Shown one piece after another: positions 38,206 to 50,730 of a DNA stretch of 64,000 bases. This DNA is from Metopolophium dirhodum (lineage: Eukaryota > Arthropoda > Insecta > Hemiptera > Aphididae). Below the pieces are notes generated by a model, which was not told where the DNA came from, did not search any database, and worked only from the letters and a program-made list of their open reading frames with translations. The position numbers and the translations under genes were made by a program. Numbering within the stretch: the first letter of the stretch is position 1; the number at the start of each line of letters is the position of its first letter. The stretch covers positions 30,254,393-30,318,392 of the forward strand of contig NC_083568.1 in assembly GCF_019925205.1 (NCBI RefSeq). Direction: 5' to 3'.

Positions 38206-38620
38206 ATATGATTAATTATAGATTTGTTTGTTTATTATATTTTTTGCAGATTTTAAGCAAGCTGTCTTATGGATTTCTCTAGTGTTGAATATTATATTAT
38301 TTTGTGTGTGCTAATTGTTCCAGTCTATTATTTTTTTCAACTTTGGGCATGGCTAGGATGGGAATTGTTTAAGAATAATTAATCATCAAAAATAAAACGT
38401 AAGAGTAAAAAATCTTATTTAATTTTGTACCAAAAAAAATTATCTCAAATTTTTTGATTAGTTACGTTTGCTAAAATTTTACATTAAAATAGTGAAAATT
38501 TCTTTTATTAATATACCTATTATATAATTATTTTCACTAGATGTGTATAATCTATAACAATTTTCTTATAGATTGCTATCCAAAAATGAAAATACCATAC
38601 TTAGATAGAGCAGAAATTGA

Positions 38621-38860
38621 TTAAGAGGACACTACATCTATCTTACAAAGGCATAACATAGCAAATTGTACGTTCTGAATAATTTAAAATTAAAATCTAA
38701 AAAAAAACTTATGGGGGTCACTAGATAATACTCTTATTTCTAAAATTGATAAATGTTCTTATAATAAAATACCCGAGTATATAGATTATTTAGAACGTAC
38801 AATTTGCCATGTTACGCGTTTATAAGACGGAGCAGCGTATGCGGGTGTTTATTCTCCTTG
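38621..38860. mobile_element. Second long-TIR MITE related to 1786-2036
   Basis: Left arm TTAAGAGGACACTACATCTA through CAAATTGTACGTTCT; right arm AGAACGTACAATTTGCCATG through GACGGAG and TTTATTCTCCTT. The arms are inverted and align with the arms of the 1786-2036 element (TCTTACAA, AACATGGCAAATTGTAC). The total is about 240 bp. A + strand open frame (38809-39108) starts inside the right arm and is not credible as a gene. Confidence 0.8.
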
Positions 38861-39173
38861 TAACTGGTAGATTGTTATATTTGTTTGGAATGAGAGCTTG
38901 TGTAATTGAAAAGCAAGAAATACAAAAAAAATATGTGCTATGTATGCAATATGCATATTTTTTAGCGTACAATCTAATTAGCTTATCCTGGGGTCTAGCG
39001 TTTTGCTTGTTATTAACAGTATCTTGTTCAACCGATACTCGTAGTAGTGATTTCTTCTGTATATTAATGAGCCATAGGGATAACTTTAGGAACACTAGAC
39101 TTGTTTAATATTAAATGCTTTGTGGAGACAGTAATTATTTTGTTTGATATGTGTAAATTATTATGGGTTACAT

Positions 39174-40127
39174 CAGTGCCGTAGCCATGGGATAGTGCCG
39201 TGCCCCCTCCCCCCCAAAATTTTTTTTCGGCTTGTTTTATATTATATTATATGTTTGATAAAAATTAAAAGTTAGGGCTGTCAAAGCGAATCATTTTTAA
39301 GTGGTCGGATTTAGGAAGTATTGTACATTCATCGTTAGTGCTGTGTACAGTGACTGATCATTAGTGTGTATGAGTTCCTCGAACGCTTTATGCAATCAAA
39401 GATAAACGACGGCTAAGATTCTTGGACCTCAGTAACGTACATACGTGCAGTCATGTCTCTATATTTTGTGATAAAAAAATGTTCAACTCCCATATGCCAC
39501 GAAACTCCCAAAAAAGCGGAAGAAGAACCCAGTACCAAAAGCCATATTTTAATTTTGAAAACATATTTGAATTCCTTTATCTCAGATTATGGATTTTTGA
39601 TTTGTACTTTGTAGTATTGTTTAATTAGTATAGTACCAAATAAATTTTCTTTTTTTTTCAGTCACTTTTACTTTGGTATTACTAAAAAAAAATTTGCTTC
39701 CTACAAAACTCAGACATAAAGGAGAGAAATTCTTATATTTTTTCAATATTCAAATCGGACTTCTGGAAGCATATTTTTTTTCCGCTTATAGGTCTAAATC
39801 CACAAAAAACGACCAGCTTTCAACAGCCCTAATAATCTTGTATTTTTTTTAGTACATTTTAATAATATTCGAACAAAAAATGGAATGTTTGTTTACAACA
39901 CATTTTGATATAATGATAATATATTCATATGCTTATATTAATGAACACATTAACCTATGGTTTACAATAGTATTAATACATTGTTATATTAAATATATAT
40001 ATATAGTCATAAAAAGAGTAGATACACTTTATGAACAAAGGGGTCATATAATTAGATATTATAGCATTTCAAAGGCTAGAGAAAAAAATTAAGTGCCCCC
40101 CAAAAAAATTTTCTGGCTACGGCACTG
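39174..40127. mobile_element. hAT-like MITE, about 954 bp
   Basis: Termini CAGTGCCGTAGCCA at 39174 and its exact complement ending at 40127. Imperfect direct repeats TGGGTTACA (39164-39172) and TGGATTACA (40130-40138) flank it, offset by one or two bases. CAGTG-starting TIRs are typical of hAT elements. Short frames inside do not resemble a transposase. It ends 92 bp upstream of the GCP6-like start codon, so it lies in that gene's promoter or 5' UTR. Confidence 0.75.
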
Positions 40128-40219
40128 GATGGATTACATGGATATAGCCAATGTTTAATAGTTAAAATGTATATAAATATATTTTTTTTTGTGCATCTAG
40201 AAAATAATAATCAAACACA

Positions 40220-43200
40220 ATGTCTACTACATGCAGTTCAAGAATTCTAAATATTTTAAATGAAGAAAAGTAATATACATTTATTTTATATTTAATAAAC
40301 GTGTTTAACATAATTATAATTACAGAGAAAATTCAAGTTTATTTGAAAAAGAAAATTCTGTGTATCCTGTTTATAACCGATCAGATGTTGTAGACAGAGA
40401 AAAGTAATATATAGTTGAAATGTATCAAATTATTTTAGTTAACTAAATGCAATTTTGTTTTCAGAAATATCCCAAACATATTTATTACACCAGAATGTAA
40501 TCAATTGGATTGTGTTTTGTACCCATCGAGTTTAACAAAAAGAGAAAAGTATTATGCTTTAATTAAGTTTGTTTAAATTTGTTATTTATTTAAATATTTT
40601 TTAGAGCCATTCCCGATATATTTGATTTCAATGCATTTCAAGCGAGTTCTACAAATACTTTCAATAATACAGATAAATTATTGTAATTCACTTTATATTT
40701 TACTAACCTTACATTATATATATTTATTTTAATATACATGTATATTTATTTGCTTACAGTGATTATCCTAATTTATTTACCTTGGACAAGATATATTCAG
40801 AACCATGTGGTTACAAAAATAATATCTGGGAAAAATATGGGTAAATGTTTTTTTTATAATTTAAAAAAATTAATTTTATTTAATTTATCAACTGTATTAT
40901 TTTATTTATTTTGCTATTCATTATATTTTAACATATTTTACAACTTAAGTGCATGTTTGTTTTTTCTTTATATTATTATTCATAATAGTTATACACAATC
41001 TATAAACATAAAATGTATAATAATTGTATGTGATAGAAATACATAATGTCAACTGTTGTTATTACATGAGAAAAAAGTCACCCATTAGCCATTAGAAACT
41101 CTTTTAACAGTGGAGTAAATATATTTATATATAATATATATATATATTTGTGTAAAAGATTACGGAATGTCAAGGGTAGGAACACTATAAGAAACTCGCT
41201 GTCTCTACTACAGCAGTGTACATTTGTAAATTAAAACAAAGTGATTGGCTTGTTACATAATAAGGAGTATTGTTCTTAAGACTTTGAGTTTTAGATAGAG
41301 AAGTTTGATTTTTTGAGGACCGCATACTTGGACACCTAGACCAATTATAGTTAATGAAAAAGTTTGTAAACATGTAGTTTTTTATTAATACTGAGTTTTG
41401 AAGACTTGAACAATAGATTGTGAAGTAAGCATTTTTTATTGTTGTGCTATAGTATTTTGTGTCTATGAGAACTCAAAGCATGAAGATTATAAAAGATTAT
41501 CATTAGATTTGTTTGTTTTCAAGTTAAACTGTGGTAGAATAATTGTAAAAATATAAGAAAAGGTTATTTGAACTTATTTATATTATTTAACTTATTAATT
41601 TGAACATTAGTGCACTAGTTTTATGTATGATTTACATTTTTATTTGTTTTATTTGTTTTATATTTTATGATTTTGTTTTATAGTAATTATACAAGTGTAT
41701 TTAGTCTATCAGATATTCAGCACACTGATTGTGCACAACATTTAGAGATTAATAATAGGTAATAACTCGTATTTCTGCTATGTATTTCCCATTATTATAT
41801 CCAAACTGTTTATGGTATGTTTAGGGACCATGCAAAAAAAGAACAAATATATAAAGATGATACATTTTCACTTGAATCCAAGGTAATTAAAAAGTATTTA
41901 AATGCCTTCGTTAAATAAATTTAGTTCATAAAATATCAAAAGAATAAAATGTATTTTTTAATAATATACACATTTAATATTTCATAATATTTTTAGGAGA
42001 CATTTATTAGCACCAATATATCAGAAGTAAATGAATCAAATACAACTGAACAATTTTCTATCCCAGGAGAAGAAAAGATTAGTTCTGCTCTATGTTTTTG
42101 GTATATTGCCACGGGAATAAATGTGAGAGATCATAACTTAAAAACATATTTTCCTCAAAGAGAAATTAGTGGCATATGTATCATGCAAGATATTAAACTA
42201 ATGTTGATCAATATGGGCACAACTTATTTTCTTGTAGATAAAGTTAGTATTCTATTTTTTAAACCTAACTTTGTCTCATATAAGAGTAACCTCAGGTGGC
42301 AACCGATATATGTTAAGTTTTGTCAGACCACACCCTCAGACTAAATCAGTTTTCATTGTCAGCTTTTGTTTTTGACAATTTGCCATAGCAGAAAAAATAT
42401 TTGACCGTGTTAATCTTAGCAAAATGCAAGCTAGGTGGATGTTGGTATAATGAAGTGGCACTCAGCACGCATTAGCCATATACATTGTCCCATTGTTGGA
42501 GGGGACCTTCATATGCAGAAACCAGCTGCTTGGGGTTACTTTTATTTGAGACAGAGTATAAATGGTTTAGTTTTATTATTAATATATTAAGACCCATTAT
42601 CCTATAATTGCTTTCCTCAGACATATTGTCATATTTGTGCAGGAAATTTAATATTAATTGTATTACTAATATTGATTGAAAATTGTACCAAATCATACAA
42701 TACAATAAATATTATAATCTACTTCACTACCATTAATTTATTTTCATAAAATATGAATAATTATAACTTAGTTAGAAAGTTTAAAACTATGTCGTATTTT
42801 TAGGAAACACTTATGTACAAACGGAATGGAAACATTAGTATTAGTGGCTTAACACCAGAAATGTTTGAGTCTGCTACTGATCCAATTTTGGAGTGTTCTA
42901 ATTTATACAAAATTATCAGTAGCACAATAACTAAATGGAAGGAAATATGTGACAATAGTATTGTTCAAGTATAAACAAAAATAAAATTTTAAAATTATTA
43001 GCAGCTTGTAAATGATAATATATATTTGTTTTATTCCCAGGCATTCATATTTTCTGTATCTAATATATTGGATGATTATGAACGATCAATTTATGCCGTA
43101 TCAAACGAATCTTTGTTGTCACTTGTTGGTCGTTTATCTTTTATAGCTCCTCGCTTACAGTTGTTAGCGAATATATGTTGTATAAAAACACATGGCTGCA

Positions 43201-46200
43201 TGGTCATTCCAGATCGTATACCTTGTGGTATCGCATTGTTGAACAAAATTCATGATTATTTGTTTGAATATCGATTCCCGAGTGATTTATTTCTGAAGAT
43301 GTTGTTGTACATTTTTGAATCATGCTGCTTAGCTTATTTCAAGTACTTTGCTGCTATATTTTTTTTTATTTGTTAATTTTTTTTTAATTAAAGGATTTTT
43401 TATTAGATTATTATCAAATTGGGCATTAAAAGGTGTGTTAAATAATGAAGAAACTGGCATGTTTATTAAAGTAAAACCAGATATTGACGATGAAGATTTT
43501 GATAGCCGTATAAATTGGAATCGTTTTATAATAGATGAGAATGTAGAAGTTCCATTATTTTTAAATAAATACAAACATGATATCTTACATTGTGGAAAAA
43601 CTATTAATTTCTTCAAAAAATTCAACGATTTAGTAAGTGAAAAAAAAGATTTAAAATTGTTTTTATTTGTAATATTTATAATCAATAATTATATTTAATT
43701 TTTTTTTAGAATGTGTTTTTACCAAATTTAACTTGTTGTTTCGATGCTGTTGATTCTCAGAAGACTTATGAACAATTTTCAACATATTTCAAGTATGACC
43801 CTGGAAAAAAAAATGTAAATTGTGTAAAAAGAATGTCAAACTGTTATCTATATGAATCAATTGTTGGGTCTAATTATTCAAAAGACAATACTGGTAATTA
43901 TTAAAATTGAAAAATCCCAATACTTTCAAAATTTTTGGTAAAAAGCACAGAAATACTTTTTTATGTTAACCCAGTTTTGGTAAATTGCATTTTTTTATAG
44001 TTATTAAAAATTTAAATAACCATAGAGACTTGAAATGTTTATCAAATATTTACATTAGTATTTTCTAAAAATTATATAATTTTTTTTGTTCTATAGTATA
44101 GTTTTAATAATAAAACTGAATTTTTGTATAAAATACATGTTTTTACTACAAATGCGGCCCGCAAGATTATTAAAAAATAATATGTGGCCCGCTGCATAAA
44201 AAGGTTGAATAGGTTACTATATTTAGATATCCAAAATTGTCTACTTTTTCAATTTATGTATTTTAAAATATTTGTTTGTTAGTCAATAACCTGAACAATT
44301 TAATTCAACATTTTAAAAGTTGTTTTTAATAAAAAATATAGTCACAATTTTTTGGTAAATTTTCAATTTTGATATATTTAAATATTTACAAAAAAAAACC
44401 GTTTTTGTTATTTTATTTGAATTCATGAAATGTTTGAACTAATTTTAATCTATTTATATCATGATCTTATTCACACTTTTTTAAGATGTTATTTACTTAT
44501 AAATTAATAACAATAGTATAAAATAAAATAATATTATAAATTATTAATATTACATACTTTGAAACTAATAAAAAATTACTTGTAGTAATATAAAAAAAAT
44601 ATAAAATATTCTTAGAAATAGATGCTGGTTTCTGACATGCTTTTATCACTCAAATCATTTTTTTTTTGCCATTCAATTTGAACACTCCATTAAATTAACC
44701 TATTTAATGAAGAGGTACACTTTTAACTTATTATTCAGTAAAGCAACTACCCCGGAATTTAGTTATTAAGACTTGCTTAATCGATACATAAAATATAATA
44801 CATAATAACTAATTTAGTCAATATATTTTTTAATTACAGATAGTTATAGTAATACAACTGAAAATATAACCAATGTTACAGACATTAAAATATATTCTAA
44901 CAACGAAAGTTATGAATTATTTCAAATACCTGATTGGACTTCAGTTAATAATATATATGACTTTAATAAACCTTATGGATTTTTTGTGGATCATAACGAT
45001 TCATTAACATATAATGGAAATATTTTTGATGTTGTTAACATGATAGACTATGTACCTCATTCAATACTAATACCTGCTCGCATACAAAAGAGTGTTTGCG
45101 ATAAGCAAATATTGGACATGTACTTTTCCCAAGAAAATTTAATGGAACATCTATATTACTTATCGCAGTGCTTCTTTTTAATGAATTGGTCGTTTTCATC
45201 TAAACTGTGCAAGACACTATTTGACGGTATTGTGACCAACAGACAACAACCTACTAACATCTTCAATCCAGTCAAGTTAAAATCTATTGTAGATGATGCT
45301 ATTCAGGATAGTTTTCCTAGACATGAACTACATAATTTGACATTAGAGATGACTTTTATCCCAGGCTTAAATGGACTTATTGACATTTCAGTAAGTAAAA
45401 TAAACAATAATCATATTTTTCTTAAGAATAATTTTTAATTTTTATTAAGGATGTGGAATGTATAGAATTAAATTATTCACCTAAATGGCCAATGAACATG
45501 ATTTTGTCAAACAAAATATTATTGAAGTATAGACGGATATTCTTGTTTGCCAATAAACTAGAATTTGTTTCATGGAGTTTATTAAAAGCAAGGGAAATAT
45601 TGAATGTATATAAAAATGATAAAGGATTACAATTAAGAAAGGTAATTTTAGATATTATAATATAAGTCATAGTGTAGACCAATGGAAGTCAAACGCGGAA
45701 GGAGGAATGAGGGGATAGATCCCCCCCATGAATTTTATTTCAATACTTATAACAATTTATAATTAAGTATATTCTGTAATGCATTAAATTTTGTCATATT
45801 TTTTTCAAAAAACAAATTATCTACTATTGTAAATTTTGTCAGAATATGTTTATACGTGATCATATGACATGACTATATTATTGTCAAGACTCATATTTAG
45901 GAACTAGAATATTATTGTTAATATTTAATTGGTTACACAAAATATAATATGGGAATTATCCCACTCGTAGATCGAAAATTCTCAATAACAACCAGCTCTA
46001 CACTTTCCCAGAAAATTGGCCCATACAGGCGATAGTGCGATTGGTGGGTATATTTTACAATATTATGTAACTCCAGCCCCAGCTCATTAGTTGGTTGAAA
46101 ACTTGAAACATTGATTGCTTATTATTTGTCATTACTCATAATATTTAGTTATCACCGTGATTTGTCTTTACTCTTTCGTACTCTTGTTTTCTACTATGTG

Positions 46201-47741
46201 TCTGTCTAGTGTACTTAAATGTATTACTATTTTACGGTCGGTGTCTCTTGTAATATTGATTATTTTGTCTATTTTACATTTTCACAATTAATATGTCTAT
46301 TAAAAGGAAAATTACTAGCTATTTTGATGCAAGTTGCAGCATAATTCTGGTTTACCAACCTATCGATTTTTCAAATTTTTTTTTTTTTCTAAAATGTGTA
46401 TTTTAGGGTGCTTTATAAGAATGTAAAAAAAAGACTACATTTTTTTAATATAATAATATATTTATAAAGTCTGTATACCTAAGTTATAAATAAAGTTTGT
46501 ATTTACCATCATTTTATATTAGACATAACCTTGAATTATATTTTTAATGATAAAATAATGCATGTTAAAAAATCAGCCATATCCCCCCCATGACAAAATC
46601 ATTTGACCGCCACTGGTGTAGACATTTTCATATACAAAATATCAATGTGTGCATTCCAGTGAATAATAAGCATTGTTTAATGTGGAAATAGTATCATATT
46701 GGTTTTAAATACTAAAATATAAATTATAATATGTGGCTCATTGCCCATTGGCTAATTATTCAGTCACATAACTTAGCAATATTGATACATTATTTTATGT
46801 AATTTTGCCAATCATGTTTATAGATAAATCTTTTTAAACATTGGATGAATCAATTTGTGTCATCTATTCAGCAGTATTATAAGCAAGTGGTAATTAGCAC
46901 ATGCTGGTCAGAATTAAACGAAAACTTTGAAAATGTAAAAAATTATGATGATTTATTTACGTATCACAAACAATACATGCATAAAATGATAAAGCGGTTC
47001 GTATTTTTTGGATTATAATATTTAATAAACAATAACATAGTTATAAGTTGATGGAATTAAAAAATATCTTATTGCTCATGTTAACTAGCATGTGTAATGT
47101 GGCAGCTCAACATATAACATCACTGCAAACCATTATACAATTTAAAGTTTACAAATATAGAGTAGAATGGTTTTTCAATTTTTTACTTACATCTCAGAAA
47201 AAGTATATTATATTTAAATTTTATTGTTGGTGCATACTGTTATGAACGTTCATAGTAGCTGGTTTCTCAGTATTAATTTATGTAATTGTTAAAATACTTC
47301 AGTCTTATTTTATCGAAAATCCATGTTAAATACCAAAAAAATTCCAGAGTTAAATTTTAAACAAATATGTCAATAATCGATTATTATATTATATTTTAGC
47401 ATTTACAATCACTACCTTTACTATATTTTCTGAATTTATTTGTTTAAAGGTGTTTCATGATTGTTGGTCTCAAAGATAAACTTATTATGTTGAACAAAAT
47501 ATACATAGAAATATTAGCTTATTATCAAGCATTAGTGAGTGGTCAATTTTACATGAAAAATACTGAATGGTTACATTCAGAGTTCTTCTGTATGGAACAG
47601 TCTTTTTCTCGGTTTGTAAAGCTAAGAGAAATGTTTTACACGAGTGTATTGAAAACTGTGGAAACCCAGGGAAATCATTATGTAGAACAATTAGAGAGTT
47701 TAATTACTATACTTGGACCGTTAAATAATAATTTTACATGA
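40220..47741 (+). CDS. Gamma-tubulin complex component, GCP6-like, 16 exons, 944 aa
   Basis: GCP proteins bind gamma-tubulin and build the ring that nucleates microtubules at centrosomes. Exons by splice signals and phase: 40220-40269, 40326-40403, 40465-40548, 40605-40682, 40760-40840, 41684-41758, 41825-41882, 41997-42242, 42804-42968, 43041-43342, 43407-43632, 43710-43893, 44840-45390, 45450-45641, 46824-46996, 47450-47741 (2835 nt). The GRIP core follows residue 168: LLSNWALKGVL, then VPLFLNKYKHDILHCGKTIN; the C-terminal GRIP2 part has LNYSPKWPMNMILSNKILLK and LFKHWMNQFVSSIQQY. That last block and the H-x2-Y-x-H-K-x3-R pattern look closer to GCP6 than to GCP5. Residues 17-148 are a tandem repeat, one unit per exon. 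Human GCP6 is about twice as long. AATAAA lies 12 nt after the stop. The gene would be Grip163 in Drosophila; GCP5 is the alternative. Confidence 0.82.
40326..41758 (+). repeat. Five same-phase micro-exons encoding a 25-28-residue tandem repeat (GCP6-like gene)
   Basis: Exons 2-6 are 78, 84, 78, 81 and 75 nt, all multiples of three, and all start and end in phase 2. Each unit has Phe at its seventh residue: KENSSLF, KNIPNIF, KAIPDIF, FDYPNLF, GNYTSVF (residues 17, 43, 71, 97, 124). The consensus is x-x-I/Y-P-N/D-I/L/V-F. This is the signature of successive duplication of one symmetrical exon. The function of the unit is unknown; it could be a short linear binding motif. Confidence 0.75.
45680..46615. 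mobile_element. Non-autonomous hAT element in GCP6-like intron 14, 8-bp target duplication
   Basis: GTGTAGAC flanks both sides (45672-45679 and 46616-46623). The termini CAATGGAAGTCAAACG and the complement of the right end, CAGTGGCGGTCAAATG, are inverted repeats. Near 46293 a short frame MSIKRKITSYFDASCS resembles the start of hAT-type transposases with an N-terminal KRKIT-F motif, so this is probably an internally deleted autonomous element. A related partial copy is at 51758-52372. It sits between coding exons 14 and 15 without touching splice sites. Confidence 0.85.
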
Positions 47742-48638
47742 GCAGTAATGTTAATAAACAACACTTAAGTATATTTTCAAATTGTTATTAAGTTACGAAT
47801 ATTAAATGTTATATTTTTAATACAGTTAATGTACTCAAAGTTTTCTAGAAAATAAGCTTCAGTAACTTTAGTTGAAATGTTATGTTATTACATGCACAAA
47901 AATGTTATACTGAAGACTCACTACTATCATGTTAACATTGTTAACTATCATATTGATTAATATGTAATTTATTGTTATTCTAGTACTAGTCTTTTGTTTT
48001 ATACTGTATCATAAAATTATATATATTAACTTCCATGATTAAATATTAATGTTTCGATTATATTTTATTTATTTATTTATTGTCATACAAAGTCATATTA
48101 ATATGTTCTTTGTTGAATTTAATTTGACTACAGAGGATACTCTTCGTTAGACATAACAATTTGACATAAATTGAACAATGCATTTTTATTATAGATTCAT
48201 AAACTTTGCTTGTGAACCAGGAAAACTTGGCATACCCATAAAGTGTAATATTTGTTAATTATTTATTTTGAAACAAAAATTGTTGTGGACATCAAGATGT
48301 TATGTAAACTTAATCACATGTCTTGTAATCTTGTACTATATAGGACCAATATGGTAGTGACGACGCGCGTTAGAAATAATTTTCGATAAGTTTCTAATTT
48401 TGAAACAGAGGTGTGGACTATATGGTGTGGAGACGATGTCGGTAAAAAGGAGCGTGTACTGTATATTATCATTGTTTTTCATATCACCTATTAGTGTTAT
48501 TTTTGTGAGCGAATACCGTTAAAAAAAATAAATAACCGACGCACCGGACGCGCAGATATCTCGCAAAAGGCGCCCGCATTTTTTTGTTCACAACAAATTA
48601 CACTAAAAAAATTACACATTATAATAATATAATATTAT
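47742..48638. other. 3' UTR and intergenic DNA after the GCP6-like gene
   Basis: AATAAA at 47753-47758 is probably the polyadenylation signal. The rest is AT-rich with no gene. A GC-richer block begins at about 48540. Confidence 0.5.
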
Positions 48639-48875
48639 TTTTTTTTTTTTAATTGGTCATTAAACCCGGCAACTATGGCCATTAGCTGTTTGTTTGTTTA
48701 TTTGAAGGGGAGGATACCGTTGGTTGGTGAACACGTATGTGTAGTTTTTTGGCAGATTTTCAAGTGGGCACCCGTAGGTATCTGCCATGCCCGGGTGGGG
48801 GATGGCGGCACTCGTTCTCCGGACACCGTGACTTGTCCGAAGAAAAATGCCGCCCATGGCCGAGGAATATAATAT
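48639..48875 (-). mobile_element. Retroposon 3' end with poly(A), minus orientation
   Basis: On the minus strand the sequence ends TTGCCGGGTTTAATGACC followed by a poly(A) run (seen as T-run 48639-48651). The body is GC-rich and includes CACGGTGTCCGGAGAACG and CCACCCGGGCATGGCAGA. The same terminal block, GCC-TTGTTGCCG-G-TTAAT plus A-run, recurs at 54271-54330. This fits a SINE or the 3' part of a LINE. Promoter boxes could not be confirmed. Confidence 0.6.
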
Positions 48876-49730
48876 TATTATTGTCCTTGTTCGGTTATTG
48901 TTTGGATTTTTTTTCATTCCGTTCGGTTCTACCTACAAACGTACAATAATTCGATAAATATCGAACGCAATCGTAAATACTAATATATTATAATGGTTAC
49001 GTATCGGCTATTACGATATAGTTAAAAAAAAAATTGAAACGTTCCGAGGGGTTTCATGAGCTGAAAACGTAAAAATATATTGAACGAGTAGATATTTTTG
49101 TTTCCTAATCGTTTTAATGTGCTTTAAAACATATGCTATTTTTAAACACGCTCGTACATTTTACAAGCACTTCGCGAATACAACATATTATATTTTATCG
49201 ATCGAATTCAGTATTTATAATGTTGTAACTAAATTTATTACCTACCATAGGTTAGGACAAAAACAAATTCAAGTAAATTACATTTTTATTTATTTATTCT
49301 ACTTTAATAATACCATGTGAGTTCAGAGAATAATTCATTTAGAAGGGAGGTAATGCGAAACTATTGAAAGTGCATGGCCACTCCACCACTCCAGCCTCCT
49401 TAGTTGAGCTTATGTCCATGATTTATATATCCGTTATTCATTATCGTATTAATTCTAAAACTTATAACTTATTAGGTAGGTATAACATTAATATCGTATA
49501 CATAGGTACACAACTATATGATAGGTATCCGGCTATAATTGAATAAACAACTTTACCGTTTTAAATGCTAAAAACGAAATAATATATTAAATATAATGCC
49601 ACAATGTTATAAATAATATCTTGGACCATAGTAACGAGATTTGTTTATTTAAATTTAAGTTTTTGAAATTAATTACGCACACTAACCACAGGCGTCCGAT
49701 CAAACCCATACCGGACGAACTTATAGAGAG
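48876..49730. other. Intergenic AT-rich DNA, no gene seen
   Basis: Short frames at 49117-49320 and 49364-49546 are low-complexity and have no recognisable homologue. Nothing else can be supported. Confidence 0.5.
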
Positions 49731-50396
49731 AAACGCTGGTTGAGTTGGATAGAATCATCGGGGAATGTCCAGGAATTGGAGTGGCGCCAGACTGGAATGG
49801 CGCCTATACAATAACGAGACATACTGCACCGAGGACAGAGAGAGGACTAGCGGCGGGCTGTCGGACCTGGACGCCACGAGGTCGATCCCGAGTGGACGCG
49901 GTCGGCCTCCTCTGCGGTGACCGGGCCACGTTCTCGTTGGGCAGCGACGACGGCTTAGGATTGGTGAACTACAACGTAATATGCGGCCGAACGAGGAGGA
50001 TGCGAGCTCGACGGCGGAGATGGATAAGAAAAAAACTATGGCGTGCAGCGGCGGCCCTTGCAGCAGCCGAAGAAGAGGATCGGGATCGGCGAGGACGAGT
50101 TTGGAGATCAGCTGCCGCCAGAGGACCACCGAAGGCATAATGTCGTGGAAATGCTGCCCGCGTCCGGGAAACCGGCCCGCCCGTGAGCGAGGACGGTGTT
50201 CGTTCTGCTGTGGTCGGGGCGGGCAAGCGGCCGGGTGAACGGGACTAGAAAGCCTGCTGCAGATGTCGAGGTGCGCGTGCCAGAGTTGCAGGTGTCGGGA
50301 CCGGGAGATGGTGACAATAGAGTCGAAGTTGAGGAGGAACAAACGGAGTGACGGTGAAACTGAACGGGGTAAGAAGAGACGTGGCAGTTCCGAGAG
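49731..50396 (+). pseudogene. Left arm of a large inverted duplication (GC-rich, decayed coding-like sequence)
   Basis: This GC-rich stretch is homologous, in reverse orientation, to 51280-50731. Shared blocks in order are AAACGCTGGT, GGGAATGTCC, ACATACTGCAC-GAGGAC, CGG-CTGTCGGACC-GGACGCC, AACTACAACG/CACTACAACA, GGCATGCAGCGGCGGC-like, GGAAATGCTGCCCGCGTCCG, CGGGAGATGGTGAC and GACGGTGAAACTGA. Open frames exist but the two copies disagree in frame and carry stops, so I read it as a decayed copy of a once coding sequence. The parent protein is not recognised. Confidence 0.6.
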
Positions 50397-50730
50397 AAAT
50401 GACTACATAACATTTATGCATCACTGCAAAACCCGGCACTTATAGATCAGTCAAAATCTAACCAAAATCCAAATCAAATATTACCTATACTACCAATTAC
50501 CAAACGGACAACATGACAACACATTACATTATAACGTAAGTTATAAGCTTACAGTATTTATGAACTAAAAGTGTTACGACTTGTTATATAGTATACTATA
50601 TAGCAATGTGTCGAAAAATCGTCAAAATTGTTAATAATTATCGTAAAATTACAATTTCAGCACACCTACGATTGACCGGCGAGCTTCCAAATGAAATGCT
50701 CGCCGGAATTCTTAAAGCCATATCACACTG
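50397..50730. other. Spacer between the inverted arms
   Basis: AT-rich DNA with no gene seen. The GACCGGCGAGCTTCC-like block at about 50673-50710 belongs to the extension of the right arm and has no partner in the left arm. Confidence 0.5.

Noticed and set aside
38809..39108. 99-codon frame with hydrophobic stretches
   Set aside because: It begins inside the right arm of a MITE and has no family resemblance.
40220..41882. Micro-exon structure suggesting an aphid bicycle effector gene
   Set aside because: The exons join in phase to a gamma-tubulin complex core, there is no signal peptide and no CYC motif pair.
43348..43406. Upstream acceptor AAAG at 43391-43394 for GCP6-like exon 11
   Set aside because: Using it leads to an immediate in-frame TAG after exon 10; the acceptor TATTAG at 43401-43406 keeps the frame and the LLSNW block.
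47048..47245. 65-codon frame with a hydrophobic start in GCP6-like intron 15
   Set aside because: The splice from 46996 to 47450 restores the frame and the family pattern; the short frame has no support.
49755..50342. 195-codon minus-strand frame
   Set aside because: It is antisense to the left arm of the inverted duplication, whose collinearity with the right arm favours the other strand; no domain.
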